Shown here piece by piece: positions 1-7,292 of a stretch of DNA of 10,723 bases. The position numbers and the translations under genes were made by a program. Every line of letters begins with the position of its first letter. The stretch's first letter is position 1. The notes under the pieces were generated by a model, which worked only from the letters and a program-made list of their open reading frames with translations, was not told the DNA's origin and did not search any database. Source of the DNA: CAZJYC01 sp964550165 (lineage in GTDB: Bacteria > Acidobacteriota > Aminicenantia > Aminicenantales > Aminicenantaceae); contig CAZJYC010000080.1 of NCBI GenBank assembly GCA_964550165.1, positions 1 through 10,723 of the forward strand, read 5' to 3'.

Positions 1-784
1 GGATGGGAATGCGGAAATCTATGTGATGGACAGCGACGGTGCAAATCAGCGAAGGCTGACTTACGAGGATGCCTACGATGACTACGCTTCTTTCTCTCCT
101 GACGATGAGAAGATTGTCTTCAGCTCAGGCCGTGACGGCAACCTTGAAATTTACACCATGGATGGCAACGGGAAAAATCCCAAAAGACTCACCTTTGATG
201 AGGCCGATGATATCTATCCATCTTTTTCGCCTGACGGCAAAAAAATAATTTTCTGCAGCAACCGGGATGGAAACTGGGAAATCTATGGGATGGATGCCGG
301 CGGTAAAAACCTTCAGAATCTGAGTAGCAATCCAGATGATGATAAATATCCCTCCTTTTCACCTGACGGAAGGTCCGTAGCTTTTGCCTCTGTTCGGGAT
401 TACTGGATTCCTGAAATCTATGCTATGGATATGGAAACAAAGGAAGTCGCGCGCCTGACCTACAACAGCTTTGTCGACTGCTACCCGAAATTCTCTCCTG
501 ACGGAAAAAAGATTGTCTTCACCGGCTATTCGGACGGCAACCCCGAGATTTATGCGATGAATGCCGAAGGCACAGGCATCGAGCGGCTGACTGTCAACTG
601 CGACCATGACGACCATCCGGCCTTTTCACCGGACGGAAAGAGGATTGTTTTTGTTTCCAAGCGCAGCGGAAATCCCCAGCTTTACATCATGGACTCAAGC
701 GGCGAAAACCGGAAAAGGCTGACCCACAGCCAATCCTTTGCTATCTACCCCTCTTTCAGCCGAAAGGTTCAGCCTGGTAAATAA
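1..784 (+). CDS. TolB/PD40-type beta-propeller protein, 5'-truncated
   Basis: This is the C-terminal part of a WD40-like (PD40/TolB) beta-propeller. The reading frame is open from base 2, where it already reads DGNAEIYVMD, so the gene starts left of the window; the GTG at 23 is not a true start. Six copies of a repeat of about 42 residues are visible, each with the pattern DGNxEIYxMD, then RLT, then a gap, then YPSFSPDGKKIxF. Blades of this type form a TolB-like propeller, usually periplasmic or outer-membrane associated, and bind proteins or glycans; many are fused to Pal, peptidase or sensor domains. Here the last blade is followed only by a short basic tail (SFSRKVQPGK) before the TAA stop, so any other domain must lie upstream. 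The gene converges on the sugar operon. Family is certain; the specific role and any signal peptide cannot be judged from this fragment. Confidence 0.9.
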   Translation, partial: DGNAEIYVMDSDGANQRRLTYEDAYDDYASFSPDDEKIVFSSGRDGNLEIYTMDGNGKNPKRLTFDEADDIYPSFSPDGKKIIFCSNRDGNWEIYGMDAGGKNLQNLSSNPDDDKYPSFSPDGRSVAFASVRDYWIPEIYAMDMETKEVARLTYNSFVDCYPKFSPDGKKIVFTGYSDGNPEIYAMNAEGTGIERLTVNCDHDDHPAFSPDGKRIVFVSKRSGNPQLYIMDSSGENRKRLTHSQSFAIYPSFSRKVQPGK

Positions 785-789
785 TCGTT

Positions 790-802
790 GGGGACGTTCC
801 CC
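790..802. repeat. Small perfect palindrome, REP-like, possible terminator stem
   Basis: The bases GGGGA-CGT-TCCCC form a perfect 5-bp stem with a 3-nt loop, directly after the propeller gene. A run of six T lies at 814-819, eleven bases past the stem, too far for a textbook intrinsic terminator. GC-rich palindromes of this kind occur as dispersed REP-type elements in some genomes; only one copy is in this window, so repeat status is a guess. Confidence 0.35.
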
Positions 803-858
803 GGGTTGCATACTTTTTTATGTTTTGGCAAGAGTGGCATCCGCTGAGGCATACTGGA

Positions 859-872
859 TGTCCCTAAGGACA
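859..872. terminator. Weak hairpin between convergent genes
   Basis: TGTCC-CTAA-GGACA is a perfect 5-bp stem with a 4-nt loop, in the spacer between the convergent propeller gene and sugar operon. On the plus strand it is followed by a T/A-rich stretch (about 877-900) but not by a clean U-run. On the minus strand, just past the isomerase stop, there is no U-run either. It may serve as a weak or bidirectional terminator. Confidence 0.25.
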
Positions 873-902
873 GTGTTCATAATTTTATCTTTTAATTAAT
901 CA

Positions 903-2384
903 TCAGGCAAAGGGATTTTCCGTCTTGTAGAGCATGGCAGGGGGCTGGTTGAAGCTGACATCCTCAACTCCAAGCATTTTCGCTGCCCCGAACAGGGCTT
1001 TTCCGCAATGCTTGAATGCCACAGCTGTGTGGTGAGGGAATCTTTTCTCGATCAGAACATGGCGGTAGAAACGGCCCATTTCCCTGACGGCAAAGACTCC
1101 GATGCTTCCGAATGACCTGGGGTCGATATCCAGGATTTCGCCTTCAGCCACATAAGCCCTGAGCCGTGTGTCGGGTGTGGACTGCAGCCGGAAAATGGTC
1201 GTATCTCCGGGCCGAATTCTTCCTTCCAGCGTTCCGCGCGTAATGTCCGGCCTCTTACCTGCCTCGAGCAGACGGTTCATGATGAGCTGATATTTTATCC
1301 CGCTCTCGAGCATGCAGGAGGCGGCCGTATTGCCGCAGTGAAAGCCCATGAAGAGGTCGCTGGATTTGTATTTTCCGGCTTGCTCTTTGGCTTTTTCGTA
1401 CATGTCGTGCGGGACGGTGTTGTTGATATCGAGCAGAGTCGCAGGAAGTTCAGTGGCACAGGTGATCATGTATTCGCTCAAAGCTCCGTAGATATCCACT
1501 TCGCAGGCGACAGGAATTCCCCTGGAAGCCAGACGGGAGTTGACATAGCAGGGCACAAACCCGAAGTAGCGTTCAAAAGCCGGCCAGCACTTGTTGGCAA
1601 ATACAGCATACCCGCTGGCGCCGAGATGGTCAGCATAAAATTTAGTCAGAGCCACCTCGTACTGAGCTAATTTTTTGAGAAGGTCAGGGTAGGTGTTGCC
1701 CTTGCCGAGCTCCTTGGCCATGTCTGAGGCCACTTTATCTATTTCCGGGCTGTCCTTTGCCGCCAGAAAAATATCGTAGAGGTCGAGCTCGCTGTTTTCC
1801 ATGACCTCGATCCCGAGGTCATAGAGGGGCTTGATCGGCGCGCTGCAGGCCAGGAAATCCTGAGGCCTGGGTCCGAAAGAGAATATTTTGAGCTTCTTCA
1901 AGCCGCAAAGAATCCTGGCCAGAGGAATAAAGTCGGCGATCATGTCCGCGACTTCACCGGCAGTGCCCACAGGGTATTCGGGAATATAAGGATTCAGATG
2001 CCTCAAGCCAATGTTGTAAGAGGCATTGAGCATTCCGCAGAAGGCATCTCCACGGCCGTGGATCAAATCCTTTTCGGTTTCTTCAGCCGCTGCCGCGAAC
2101 ATGACCGGACCGTCGAATTTCTGGGCGAGCAGAGTTGTCGGGCCCTCGGGTCCGAAGTTTCCGAGGAAGATGACCAGGGCATTGACATTATTTTTTTTCA
2201 GCTCTTCCAGAGCTTGGAGAGAATTCTTCTCATTCTCGACCACGGTCTTTATTTCGGCAATGGCGATATTTTTTGCCTTGCATTCCTCGACGACACGCTT
2301 TCTTCTTTTTTCGGATAGATCGACCAGAAAGCAATCCCTGCTCACGGCCACGATTCCCAATTTGATCTCGGGTTTATTTTTCAT
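903..2384 (-). CDS. L-fucose/L-arabinose isomerase-family protein (probable sugar isomerase of the arabinose operon)
   Basis: 493 aa, resembling the FucI-related isomerases (COG2407 type) rather than classical AraA. Enzymes of this fold interconvert aldoses and ketoses with a divalent metal, usually Mn2+, held by Glu, Asp and His. Candidate ligands are E295 (ACEVDIYG), D319 (TLLDINNT) and a C-terminal histidine near H451/H452 or H459; the H349-C-G-N motif also fits the family. The N-terminal half (about 1-190) would be the Rossmann-like lobes, with NALVIFLGNFGPEG around 68-81. The start is set by ATG overlapping the araD stop as ATGA, with AGGGAG (2392-2397) 7 nt upstream. Lying last in an operon with ribulokinase and ribulose-5-phosphate epimerase, and with no araA visible, it most likely converts L-arabinose to L-ribulose. 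L-fucose or D-arabinose isomerisation is the alternative. The family call is firm; the substrate is inferred from neighbours. Confidence 0.8.
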   Translation of the reverse strand: MKNKPEIKLGIVAVSRDCFLVDLSEKRRKRVVEECKAKNIAIAEIKTVVENEKNSLQALEELKKNNVNALVIFLGNFGPEGPTTLLAQKFDGPVMFAAAAEETEKDLIHGRGDAFCGMLNASYNIGLRHLNPYIPEYPVGTAGEVADMIADFIPLARILCGLKKLKIFSFGPRPQDFLACSAPIKPLYDLGIEVMENSELDLYDIFLAAKDSPEIDKVASDMAKELGKGNTYPDLLKKLAQYEVALTKFYADHLGASGYAVFANKCWPAFERYFGFVPCYVNSRLASRGIPVACEVDIYGALSEYMITCATELPATLLDINNTVPHDMYEKAKEQAGKYKSSDLFMGFHCGNTAASCMLESGIKYQLIMNRLLEAGKRPDITRGTLEGRIRPGDTTIFRLQSTPDTRLRAYVAEGEILDIDPRSFGSIGVFAVREMGRFYRHVLIEKRFPHHTAVAFKHCGKALFGAAKMLGVEDVSFNQPPAMLYKTENPFA

Positions 2385-3085
2385 TTTGACTCTCCCTTTT
2401 TCTGTCCATAATAGGCCTGAGGGCCATGTCTTCTTTGGTAATGCTTCCTTAAAAGGAATTCGGGAAGAGGGCGCTTTTGCCGGCTGAGATGGAGAGTGCC
2501 CCAGGCCATTTTCGCCACCGACTCCAGGGCAACGCTGTTGATCACGGCTTCTTCCGGCGTCCGTCCCCAGGTGAAAGGCCCATGGCCGGCAACCAGAACC
2601 GCTGGCATCTCCAGGGGATTGAGCTTGGCAAATCGCTCAACGATTACTTTGCCCGTATTAGCTTCGTAATCCTTCTCTGCTTCTTCTTTACGGATCAGCC
2701 GGGTGACCGGTATTTCTCCGTGAAAATAGTCCGCATGGGTTGTGCCCAGGCAAGGGATGGCCTTGTAAGCCTGAGCGAACATTGTCGCGTGTTCGCTGTG
2801 GGTGTGGGCTATGCCGGAAATATTTTTAAAGGCTTTGTAAAGCTCTATGTGGGTTGGAGTGTCCGAGGAGGCATTGAGCTTGCCTTCGATTTTTTTCCCT
2901 TTCAAGTCCACCACAACCATGTCCGCAGGCTTCAATTCCTCGTACGAGACGCCGCTGGGTTTGATGACGACCAGGCCCTGGCTCCAATCGATGCCGCTGA
3001 CGTTGCCCCAGGTCAGAATGACCAGATTGTATTTAACCAGACCCAGGTTGGCCTTCCAGACGCGCTCCTTCAATTCTGCCAGCAT
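2381..3085 (-). CDS. araD: L-ribulose-5-phosphate 4-epimerase
   Basis: 234 aa, close to E. coli AraD (231 aa). It is a zinc-dependent class II aldolase-fold enzyme that converts L-ribulose 5-phosphate to D-xylulose 5-phosphate in the cytoplasm. Visible signatures are TWGNVSGID (26-33), KPSGVSYEEL (42-51), zinc ligands H94 and H96 in AHTHSEH, H168 in AGHGPFTWG, and D75. D119 in HADYFHGEIPVTR and Y226 in the C-terminal AYYGQ match the E. coli catalytic pair D120/Y229. The C-terminal block RKHYQRRHGPQAYYGQ is typical of AraD and its UlaF/SgbE relatives. I chose the ATG at 3085 over an upstream in-frame start at 3157, because it overlaps the araB stop as TAATG, has AGAAAGGG 6 nt upstream, and matches the family N-terminus. 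Its stop overlaps the isomerase start by 4 nt, so translational coupling is likely. Confidence 0.93.
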   Translation of the reverse strand: MLAELKERVWKANLGLVKYNLVILTWGNVSGIDWSQGLVVIKPSGVSYEELKPADMVVVDLKGKKIEGKLNASSDTPTHIELYKAFKNISGIAHTHSEHATMFAQAYKAIPCLGTTHADYFHGEIPVTRLIRKEEAEKDYEANTGKVIVERFAKLNPLEMPAVLVAGHGPFTWGRTPEEAVINSVALESVAKMAWGTLHLSRQKRPLPEFLLRKHYQRRHGPQAYYGQKKGESK

Positions 3086-4800
3086 TATTGACCCTTTCTC
3101 TGGCGCTCTCGCAGGGCGATCAAGGCCTTCATCACATGACAAAGAGTTCCCGACCATTCTTTCCTGCCGAAAGCATCGTGCAATTGAGTATAAAGCTGGA
3201 ACATCTCCTGGTTGACCTTGTGATTTTCCATATTCGGCTCAAAGACCTCCTTCGTTCCTGTCATCGCGTTTTGAGCTTCTTCAACCGACGAGAACCCGCT
3301 CGATTCTTTTCCGGCAGCCACTGCCCCGAATATGGCAGCCCCCAAAGCACAGGTTTGCTCGCTTCGCGAGACTTTCATCGGGCGTCCGGTGATGTCCGCG
3401 TAAATTTGCATCAGGAAGGGATTTTTTATGGCCAGGCCGCCGCAGTTCACGATGTCCCTGACCGCTACGCCGTATTCCTCAATCCGGTTGATGATGGTCA
3501 GTGCGCCAAAGGCCGTGGCTTCAATCAAGGCGCGGTAGATCTCATGAGCTTCTGTGTGAAGTGTCTGCCCGATAAGAAGCCCGCTCAGCCGGACATCGAC
3601 CAGGATGGTGCGGTTTCCGTTGTTCCAGTCCAGAGCAACTAAGCCGTGCTCTCCCGGCTTTTGCCGGGAAGCTGCGGTTTCCAGATTTTTGAATCTTTCC
3701 TCAACCGTCTTTCCGTATTTATCCGGGACAAGATGATGGACAAACCATAAAAAAATATCGCCGACCGCAGACTGCCCGGCTTCGATGCCGTAATATCCAG
3801 GGAGCACAGAGCCGTCGACGATTCCGCAGACCCCGGGAATATCGGCTAATCCCGTATCCTTGGGCGAGACCATGATGTCACAGGTGCTCGTGCCCAGGAT
3901 CTTGACCAGAGTTCCTTCCTTCACACCCGCGCCCACTGCGCCCATATGGGCATCGAAGGCGCCGACGGCGATGGCGATTCCTGGCTTCAGGCCAAGTTTT
4001 TCTGCCCATTCCCTGGAGAGGCGTCCTGCCAGGCGGTCGGATGGCCAGGCCTTTTTGTACAATCTCTGTCTGAGGCTTCCAAGATCAGGGTCGAGCTGAG
4101 CGAGAAATTCCCGGTCCGGAAGGCCGCCCCATTCTTCGCTGTATATGGCTTTGTGGCCCGCAGCGCAGACGCTGTGGACAATCTTTTCAGGCCGCGTATC
4201 TCCGGCCAAAAGCGCAGGAACATAATCGCAGCATTCAATAAAATTATAGGCTGCGCGGAAGACTTCCGGCGCGACGGTCCTGCAGTGCCAGATCTTGCTC
4301 CAGAACCACTCTGAGGAATATGTCCCGCCGATTTTCGCCATAAATTTCGGTCGCATTTTCCGGCCCAACTCTGTTATGCGGGCTGATTCTGCGTGGCTCG
4401 AATGGTCTTTCCAGAGCCAGACCATAGCATTCAGGTTGTCCTTGAATTCGGGCAAAAGGGCTAAGGGAGTGCCTTTATTGTCAACAGGCAGAGGGCTGCT
4501 CCCCGTTGTGTCCACGCCGATTCCGATAATCCGCATCGGGTTGAAATCGGAAGAATTTTCCCGGGCCTGTTTTATGGCTCCCTTGACCATTTCCTCGATG
4601 CCGGTCAGGTAATCTGCAGGATTCTGCCGGGCAACATTCGGGTCTTTGGGGTCGAGTAGAATCCCGTCATGGCCTGAGGGATAGGCGTGCACATAGCTGG
4701 AAAGTTCCCTGCCGTCGTCCAGGTCGACAATCACGGCGCGGCAGGAATTTGTCCCTAAATCCAGACCTATGGCATACTTTTTCATTTTCTTCTCAGGCAT
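3085..4800 (-). CDS. araB: Ribulokinase
   Basis: 571 aa, FGGY carbohydrate kinase of ribulokinase type, close to the usual 560-570 aa. It phosphorylates L-ribulose with ATP to L-ribulose 5-phosphate. The N-terminal actin-like domain opens with the phosphate-1 loop GLDLGTNSCRAVIVD (12-26), followed by GVDTTGSSPLPVD (95-107) and MVWLWKDH (126-133). The hallmark GAFDAHMGAVGAG (280-292) holds the predicted catalytic base D283, and ILGTSTCDIM (301-310) follows. In the C-terminal domain, EATAFGALTIINRI (427-440), NCGGLAIKNPFLMQI (452-466) and the adenosine-site stretch EQTCALGAAIFGAV (481-494) are intact. The ATG at 4800 has AGAGGAAA just upstream; an internal ATG at residue 6 is a less likely start. 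The gene follows the symporter after 34 nt and overlaps araD by one base (TAATG). No defect seen. Confidence 0.94.
   Translation of the reverse strand: MPEKKMKKYAIGLDLGTNSCRAVIVDLDDGRELSSYVHAYPSGHDGILLDPKDPNVARQNPADYLTGIEEMVKGAIKQARENSSDFNPMRIIGIGVDTTGSSPLPVDNKGTPLALLPEFKDNLNAMVWLWKDHSSHAESARITELGRKMRPKFMAKIGGTYSSEWFWSKIWHCRTVAPEVFRAAYNFIECCDYVPALLAGDTRPEKIVHSVCAAGHKAIYSEEWGGLPDREFLAQLDPDLGSLRQRLYKKAWPSDRLAGRLSREWAEKLGLKPGIAIAVGAFDAHMGAVGAGVKEGTLVKILGTSTCDIMVSPKDTGLADIPGVCGIVDGSVLPGYYGIEAGQSAVGDIFLWFVHHLVPDKYGKTVEERFKNLETAASRQKPGEHGLVALDWNNGNRTILVDVRLSGLLIGQTLHTEAHEIYRALIEATAFGALTIINRIEEYGVAVRDIVNCGGLAIKNPFLMQIYADITGRPMKVSRSEQTCALGAAIFGAVAAGKESSGFSSVEEAQNAMTGTKEVFEPNMENHKVNQEMFQLYTQLHDAFGRKEWSGTLCHVMKALIALRERQRKGQ
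3092..3099 (-). promoter_or_regulatory. Ribosome binding site that decides the araD start
   Basis: On the minus strand AGAAAGGG lies 6 nt before the ATG at 3085, inside the last codons of araB. With the TAATG stop/start overlap it supports a 234-residue AraD rather than a form 24 residues longer. Confidence 0.7.
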
Positions 4801-4834
4801 CGATTTCCTCTGTCCTTTTATGTAAAATTTTTTG

Positions 4835-6460
4835 TCAGCCGACGAACAATGGGGAAAAGTAAATCATGACCAGCGCGATAACCGCAAGGACAACGAGAGA
4901 AATAATGACATCTCTTGTGTTCCAGCTTGCCCGTGAGACTTTTCTGTCTTCAGCAACAGTTGTCTCATAGGTGAGGCCCTGAATTTTTTCGTAGGACGGA
5001 TTCTTTGTGAAGAGGCTGACAACGATCATGATGATGATGCTCGCAAAAAATAGATAGACGCAGAAATAGAGGAAATTGATATCCGCAAAGGTGTGTAAAA
5101 AGCCGCTCAGATGCTCCTTGTTGAGCTCAGCGATCATCCTTAGCATGCCGATGACAAAGCCGCCGATGAGGGCGGTCAGCGCTCCGGAGGAATTGATTCT
5201 TTTCCAGAATATTCCCAGGAGAAAGACTGCGGTGATGGGGGGTGCGATATACGATTGGACGCTCTGCAAATAATGATACAGCTCGCCGGAAATGTACTTC
5301 ATCAGGGGAATCCAGAGAATCCCGCTGACGACAACCACGGAGGTGGCGATTCGGCCTACGAGCACCAGATTCTTTTCCGTGGATTGCGGCCTGATCTTTT
5401 TGTAGATATCCATGGTGAACAGTGTGGAGCATGAGTTGAAAACTGCTGCCAGCGAGCTCATCAGAGCAGCCAGCATGCCGCCGACAACAAGCCCCCTGAA
5501 GCCTGTCGGCAAAAGGGCCTTGACCATGGCCGGAAAAGCCTGGTCAGATGATGCGAGGCTGAGCTGGCCGGTTTTGGTTAGGGCATAGGCAATGACACCG
5601 GGGATGATGAAGATGAAAAAGGGGAAAAGCTTAAGGTAGGAAGCGAAGATTGTGCCACGCCTGCACTGGCTTTCGCTTTTAGCCGCCAAGGCTCTCTGGA
5701 CGATGTACTGATCCGTGCACCAGTACCAGATTCCGACAATCGGCGGGGCGAGGACCATTCCGAGCCAGGGGAAGTCCGGATGGTTCAAGGGCAGGAACAG
5801 GTTGAGATGTTCGCGACCTGCCACGGAGACAAGATTCCCCCAGCCGCCGATTTTTGCGAGCCCCATGATGGTGACGGTAATCGAGCCTACGATGAGCACG
5901 ATGGCCTGCATGCTCTCGGTGTAGACAACAGCGCGCAGCCCGCCTAAGACCGTATAGATTCCGGTTAGAATAACGACAATCAACGCTCCTGTCCAGAATT
6001 CAATCCCCATCAAAGTTTGGAAGACAACGGCTCCGGCATAGACTGTCACCGACACTTTGGTCAACACATAGGCCACCAGCGAGATCAAAGACAGAAACCA
6101 GCGGGCTGTCGGGGAATAGCGCATCTCCAGAAATTCCGGCATGGTAAAGACTTTGCTGCGCATGTAAAAGGGGACAAAGACCCAGCCCAAAAGCAGAATA
6201 CACCACGCGTGCAATTCATAATGCCCCATGGCCACTCCACTTTTGGCTGCTGTGCCGGCAAGTCCGACGATGTGCTCAGAGCCGATGTTAGAGGCAAATA
6301 TGGAGGCGCCGATGACAAACCAGGCCACATGCCGGCCTGCCAGAAAATATTCCGTGGAGGTTTCTTGCTTTTTCCTGATTGCGGCAAACCAAGCAATCCC
6401 CAAAAGAACGGCAAAATAGACCGCGACGATTATCCAATCAAGAGAATGAAGTCCTTGCAT
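4835..6460 (-). CDS. Sodium:solute symporter (SSS/SGLT family), probable sugar transporter
   Basis: 541 aa integral membrane protein of the solute:sodium symporter family, close to the SGLT/vSGLT sugar branch and of typical length, with 13-14 hydrophobic segments. The first helix (about 8-27) is followed by EYFLAGRHVAWF and by GASIFASNIGSEHIVGLAG (51-69), the unwound TM1 region that contributes to the sodium site. VLGGLRAVVYTESMQA (171-186) is the family signature. MLAALMSSLAAVFNSCSTLF (329-348) is the TM8-type segment; S335-S336 match the sodium-binding serines of vSGLT. The start ATG is preceded by AAGGAAA about 6 nt upstream. It is the first gene of the operon, ahead of araB, araD and the isomerase, so L-arabinose or a related pentose is the likely substrate. 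Family is certain; substrate is inferred. Confidence 0.9.
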   Translation of the reverse strand: MQGLHSLDWIIVAVYFAVLLGIAWFAAIRKKQETSTEYFLAGRHVAWFVIGASIFASNIGSEHIVGLAGTAAKSGVAMGHYELHAWCILLLGWVFVPFYMRSKVFTMPEFLEMRYSPTARWFLSLISLVAYVLTKVSVTVYAGAVVFQTLMGIEFWTGALIVVILTGIYTVLGGLRAVVYTESMQAIVLIVGSITVTIMGLAKIGGWGNLVSVAGREHLNLFLPLNHPDFPWLGMVLAPPIVGIWYWCTDQYIVQRALAAKSESQCRRGTIFASYLKLFPFFIFIIPGVIAYALTKTGQLSLASSDQAFPAMVKALLPTGFRGLVVGGMLAALMSSLAAVFNSCSTLFTMDIYKKIRPQSTEKNLVLVGRIATSVVVVSGILWIPLMKYISGELYHYLQSVQSYIAPPITAVFLLGIFWKRINSSGALTALIGGFVIGMLRMIAELNKEHLSGFLHTFADINFLYFCVYLFFASIIIMIVVSLFTKNPSYEKIQGLTYETTVAEDRKVSRASWNTRDVIISLVVLAVIALVMIYFSPLFVG

Positions 6461-6495
6461 GAGTGCTTTCCTTTTCCCTCAATTTGGCTTATCGC

Positions 6496-6509
6496 TCATA
6501 TTTATATGA
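6496..6509. promoter_or_regulatory. Inverted repeat over the sugar-operon -10 region (possible operator)
   Basis: TCATAT-TT-ATATGA is an inverted repeat with 6-bp arms and a 2-nt centre, lying on the predicted -10 element. A second, imperfect one (TCGACA-AATA-TGTCAA, 5 of 6 pairs, 6512-6527) covers the -35. Both are well placed for a repressor, but A/T-rich palindromes arise easily at promoters. Confidence 0.3.
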
Positions 6510-6527
6510 AGTCGACAAATATGTCAA
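6499..6527 (-). promoter_or_regulatory. Candidate sigma-70-type promoter of the sugar operon
   Basis: On the minus strand a consensus -35 TTGACA (6527-6522) stands before an A/T-rich -10 region. TATAAA (6506-6501) gives a 15-nt spacer and TAAATA (6504-6499) a 17-nt spacer, so the -10 assignment is uncertain. It lies about 40 nt before the symporter start codon. Confidence 0.5.
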
Positions 6528-6544
6528 ATAGAGTTAGCTTTTTT

Positions 6545-6577
6545 TCCGTGACAGAAAATCATGTTATGGATCACGGA
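6545..6577. promoter_or_regulatory. Spaced inverted repeat upstream of the sugar promoter
   Basis: TCCGTGA (6545-6551) and TCACGGA (6571-6577) are perfect 7-bp inverted arms 19 nt apart. They begin about 18 nt upstream of the predicted -35 of the sugar operon, a typical place for an activator or a second operator. On neither strand is the stem followed by a U-run, so it is not a terminator. No regulator gene for the operon is in the window. Confidence 0.35.
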
Positions 6578-6627
6578 TTTAAGGATGGTTCCTCAAACAG
6601 ATAAGGCGACATTCCTAAAAATTTGAC

Positions 6628-6660
6628 TTGACTAGAACCTTTTTGCCTGCTTATACGTCT
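6628..6660 (+). promoter_or_regulatory. Promoter of the ECF sigma operon, with overlapping sigma-70-like and ECF-like elements
   Basis: TTGACT (6628-6633), a 17-nt spacer and TTATAC (6651-6656) make a good housekeeping promoter. A second TTGACT copy starts at 6623. Interleaved with it, the AAC core of AGAACC (6634-6639) lies 16 nt before CGTC (6656-6659), resembling the AAC/CGTC promoters used by several ECF sigma factors. Transcription from either would begin near 6663-6666, shortly before the ribosome binding site AGGAG (6676-6680). Confidence 0.55.
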
Positions 6661-6686
6661 TATGTACTGACAATCAGGAGAACTGG

Positions 6687-7292
6687 GTGAAAGCTGGCAG
6701 CGGCAAGCTCATGCAGGAGAGGGATCAGTTTGACCCATCTGAGTTTGACGCCCTCTATCATCAGTACAAGTCCATGGTCTTCGGTTTTGCCTACAATTTA
6801 ACCCAAAACCAGGGAGAGGCAGAGGATCTCTTTCAGGAGACATGGCTCCGCGTCGTGCAGAACCTGCCAAAGCTCAACCTGCAGGACTTCAAGGCTTGGG
6901 TTTTTACCGTGACCGCAAACCTTCATCGGGATGCGTTGCGGAAAAAAAGGGTAAGAAGGATGTTTTTTTTCCAAAAAGCCGCAGGTTCGTCGAATAAACC
7001 GGAAATGTCCTTTTACGCGCCTGGAAACGAAACAGCGTACGCAAGAGATGAATCCGGGCACAGGGATACAGGAAGGGCCATTTCCCTGGCCGTGGCCAGA
7101 TTGCCGGGCAGGCAGCGTTCCGTGTTTGTCCTGAGGGAGATGGAGGGATTTAAGTATTCTGAGATCAGTGAAATGCTCAAAATCCCTCTGGGCACAGTCA
7201 AAACGCTGATGCATCGGGCTGTGAAACGGCTGCGCCGGGATCTCTCCGGGCATAGCTTGAAAAGATATCCTTATGAGGAGTGTTTAAGATGA
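6687..7292 (+). CDS. ECF-type RNA polymerase sigma factor
   Basis: 201 aa sigma-70 family protein with only regions 2 and 4, as in extracytoplasmic-function sigma factors. Region 2 covers about 20-88: FDALYHQYKSMVFGFAY, then the core-binding/-10 stretch EAEDLFQETWLRVVQNL (44-60) and AWVFTVTANLHRDALRKKR. Region 4 covers about 130-186: ARLPGRQRSVFVLREMEGF, then the helix-turn-helix YSEISEMLKIPLGTVKTLMHRAVKRLRRDL. The linker (89-129) is basic and then polar, with no extra domain. I chose the GTG at 6687 because AGGAG lies 6 nt upstream; an ATG eight codons later (6711) is the alternative. The gene overlaps the anti-sigma gene by ATGA. The factor should be held at the membrane by that partner until a signal arrives. 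Its regulon is unknown, but an ECF-like motif in its own promoter suggests autoregulation. Confidence 0.92.
   Translation: MKAGSGKLMQERDQFDPSEFDALYHQYKSMVFGFAYNLTQNQGEAEDLFQETWLRVVQNLPKLNLQDFKAWVFTVTANLHRDALRKKRVRRMFFFQKAAGSSNKPEMSFYAPGNETAYARDESGHRDTGRAISLAVARLPGRQRSVFVLREMEGFKYSEISEMLKIPLGTVKTLMHRAVKRLRRDLSGHSLKRYPYEECLR
7275..7280 (+). promoter_or_regulatory. Ribosome binding site deciding the anti-sigma start
   Basis: GAGGAG sits 8 nt before the ATG at 7289, which overlaps the sigma-factor stop codon. This makes the ATG preferable to the GTG at 7280, which would overlap the site itself. Confidence 0.65.

Noticed and set aside
1..760. Periodic similarity of about 126 bp, looking like a tandem DNA repeat or array.
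   Set aside because: The period is that of the PD40 propeller blades; the copies are diverged at the DNA level and lie within one open frame, so this is protein repetition, not a CRISPR or satellite.
3086..3157. An araD start 24 codons upstream at 3157.
   Set aside because: It would overlap araB by 73 nt, adds residues absent from the family, and the ATG at 3085 has both a ribosome site and a TAATG coupling.
2026..3215. Long plus-strand ORFs antisense to araD and the isomerase (for example 2026-2487, 2477-3091, 2847-3215).
   Set aside because: They lie opposite clearly conserved minus-strand genes, show no recognisable family, and arise from codon bias on the coding strand.
6545..6577. Reading the TCCGTGA/TCACGGA repeat as an intrinsic terminator.
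   Set aside because: The T-run lies before the stem on the plus strand and becomes an A-run on the minus strand, so no U-tract follows the stem in either direction.
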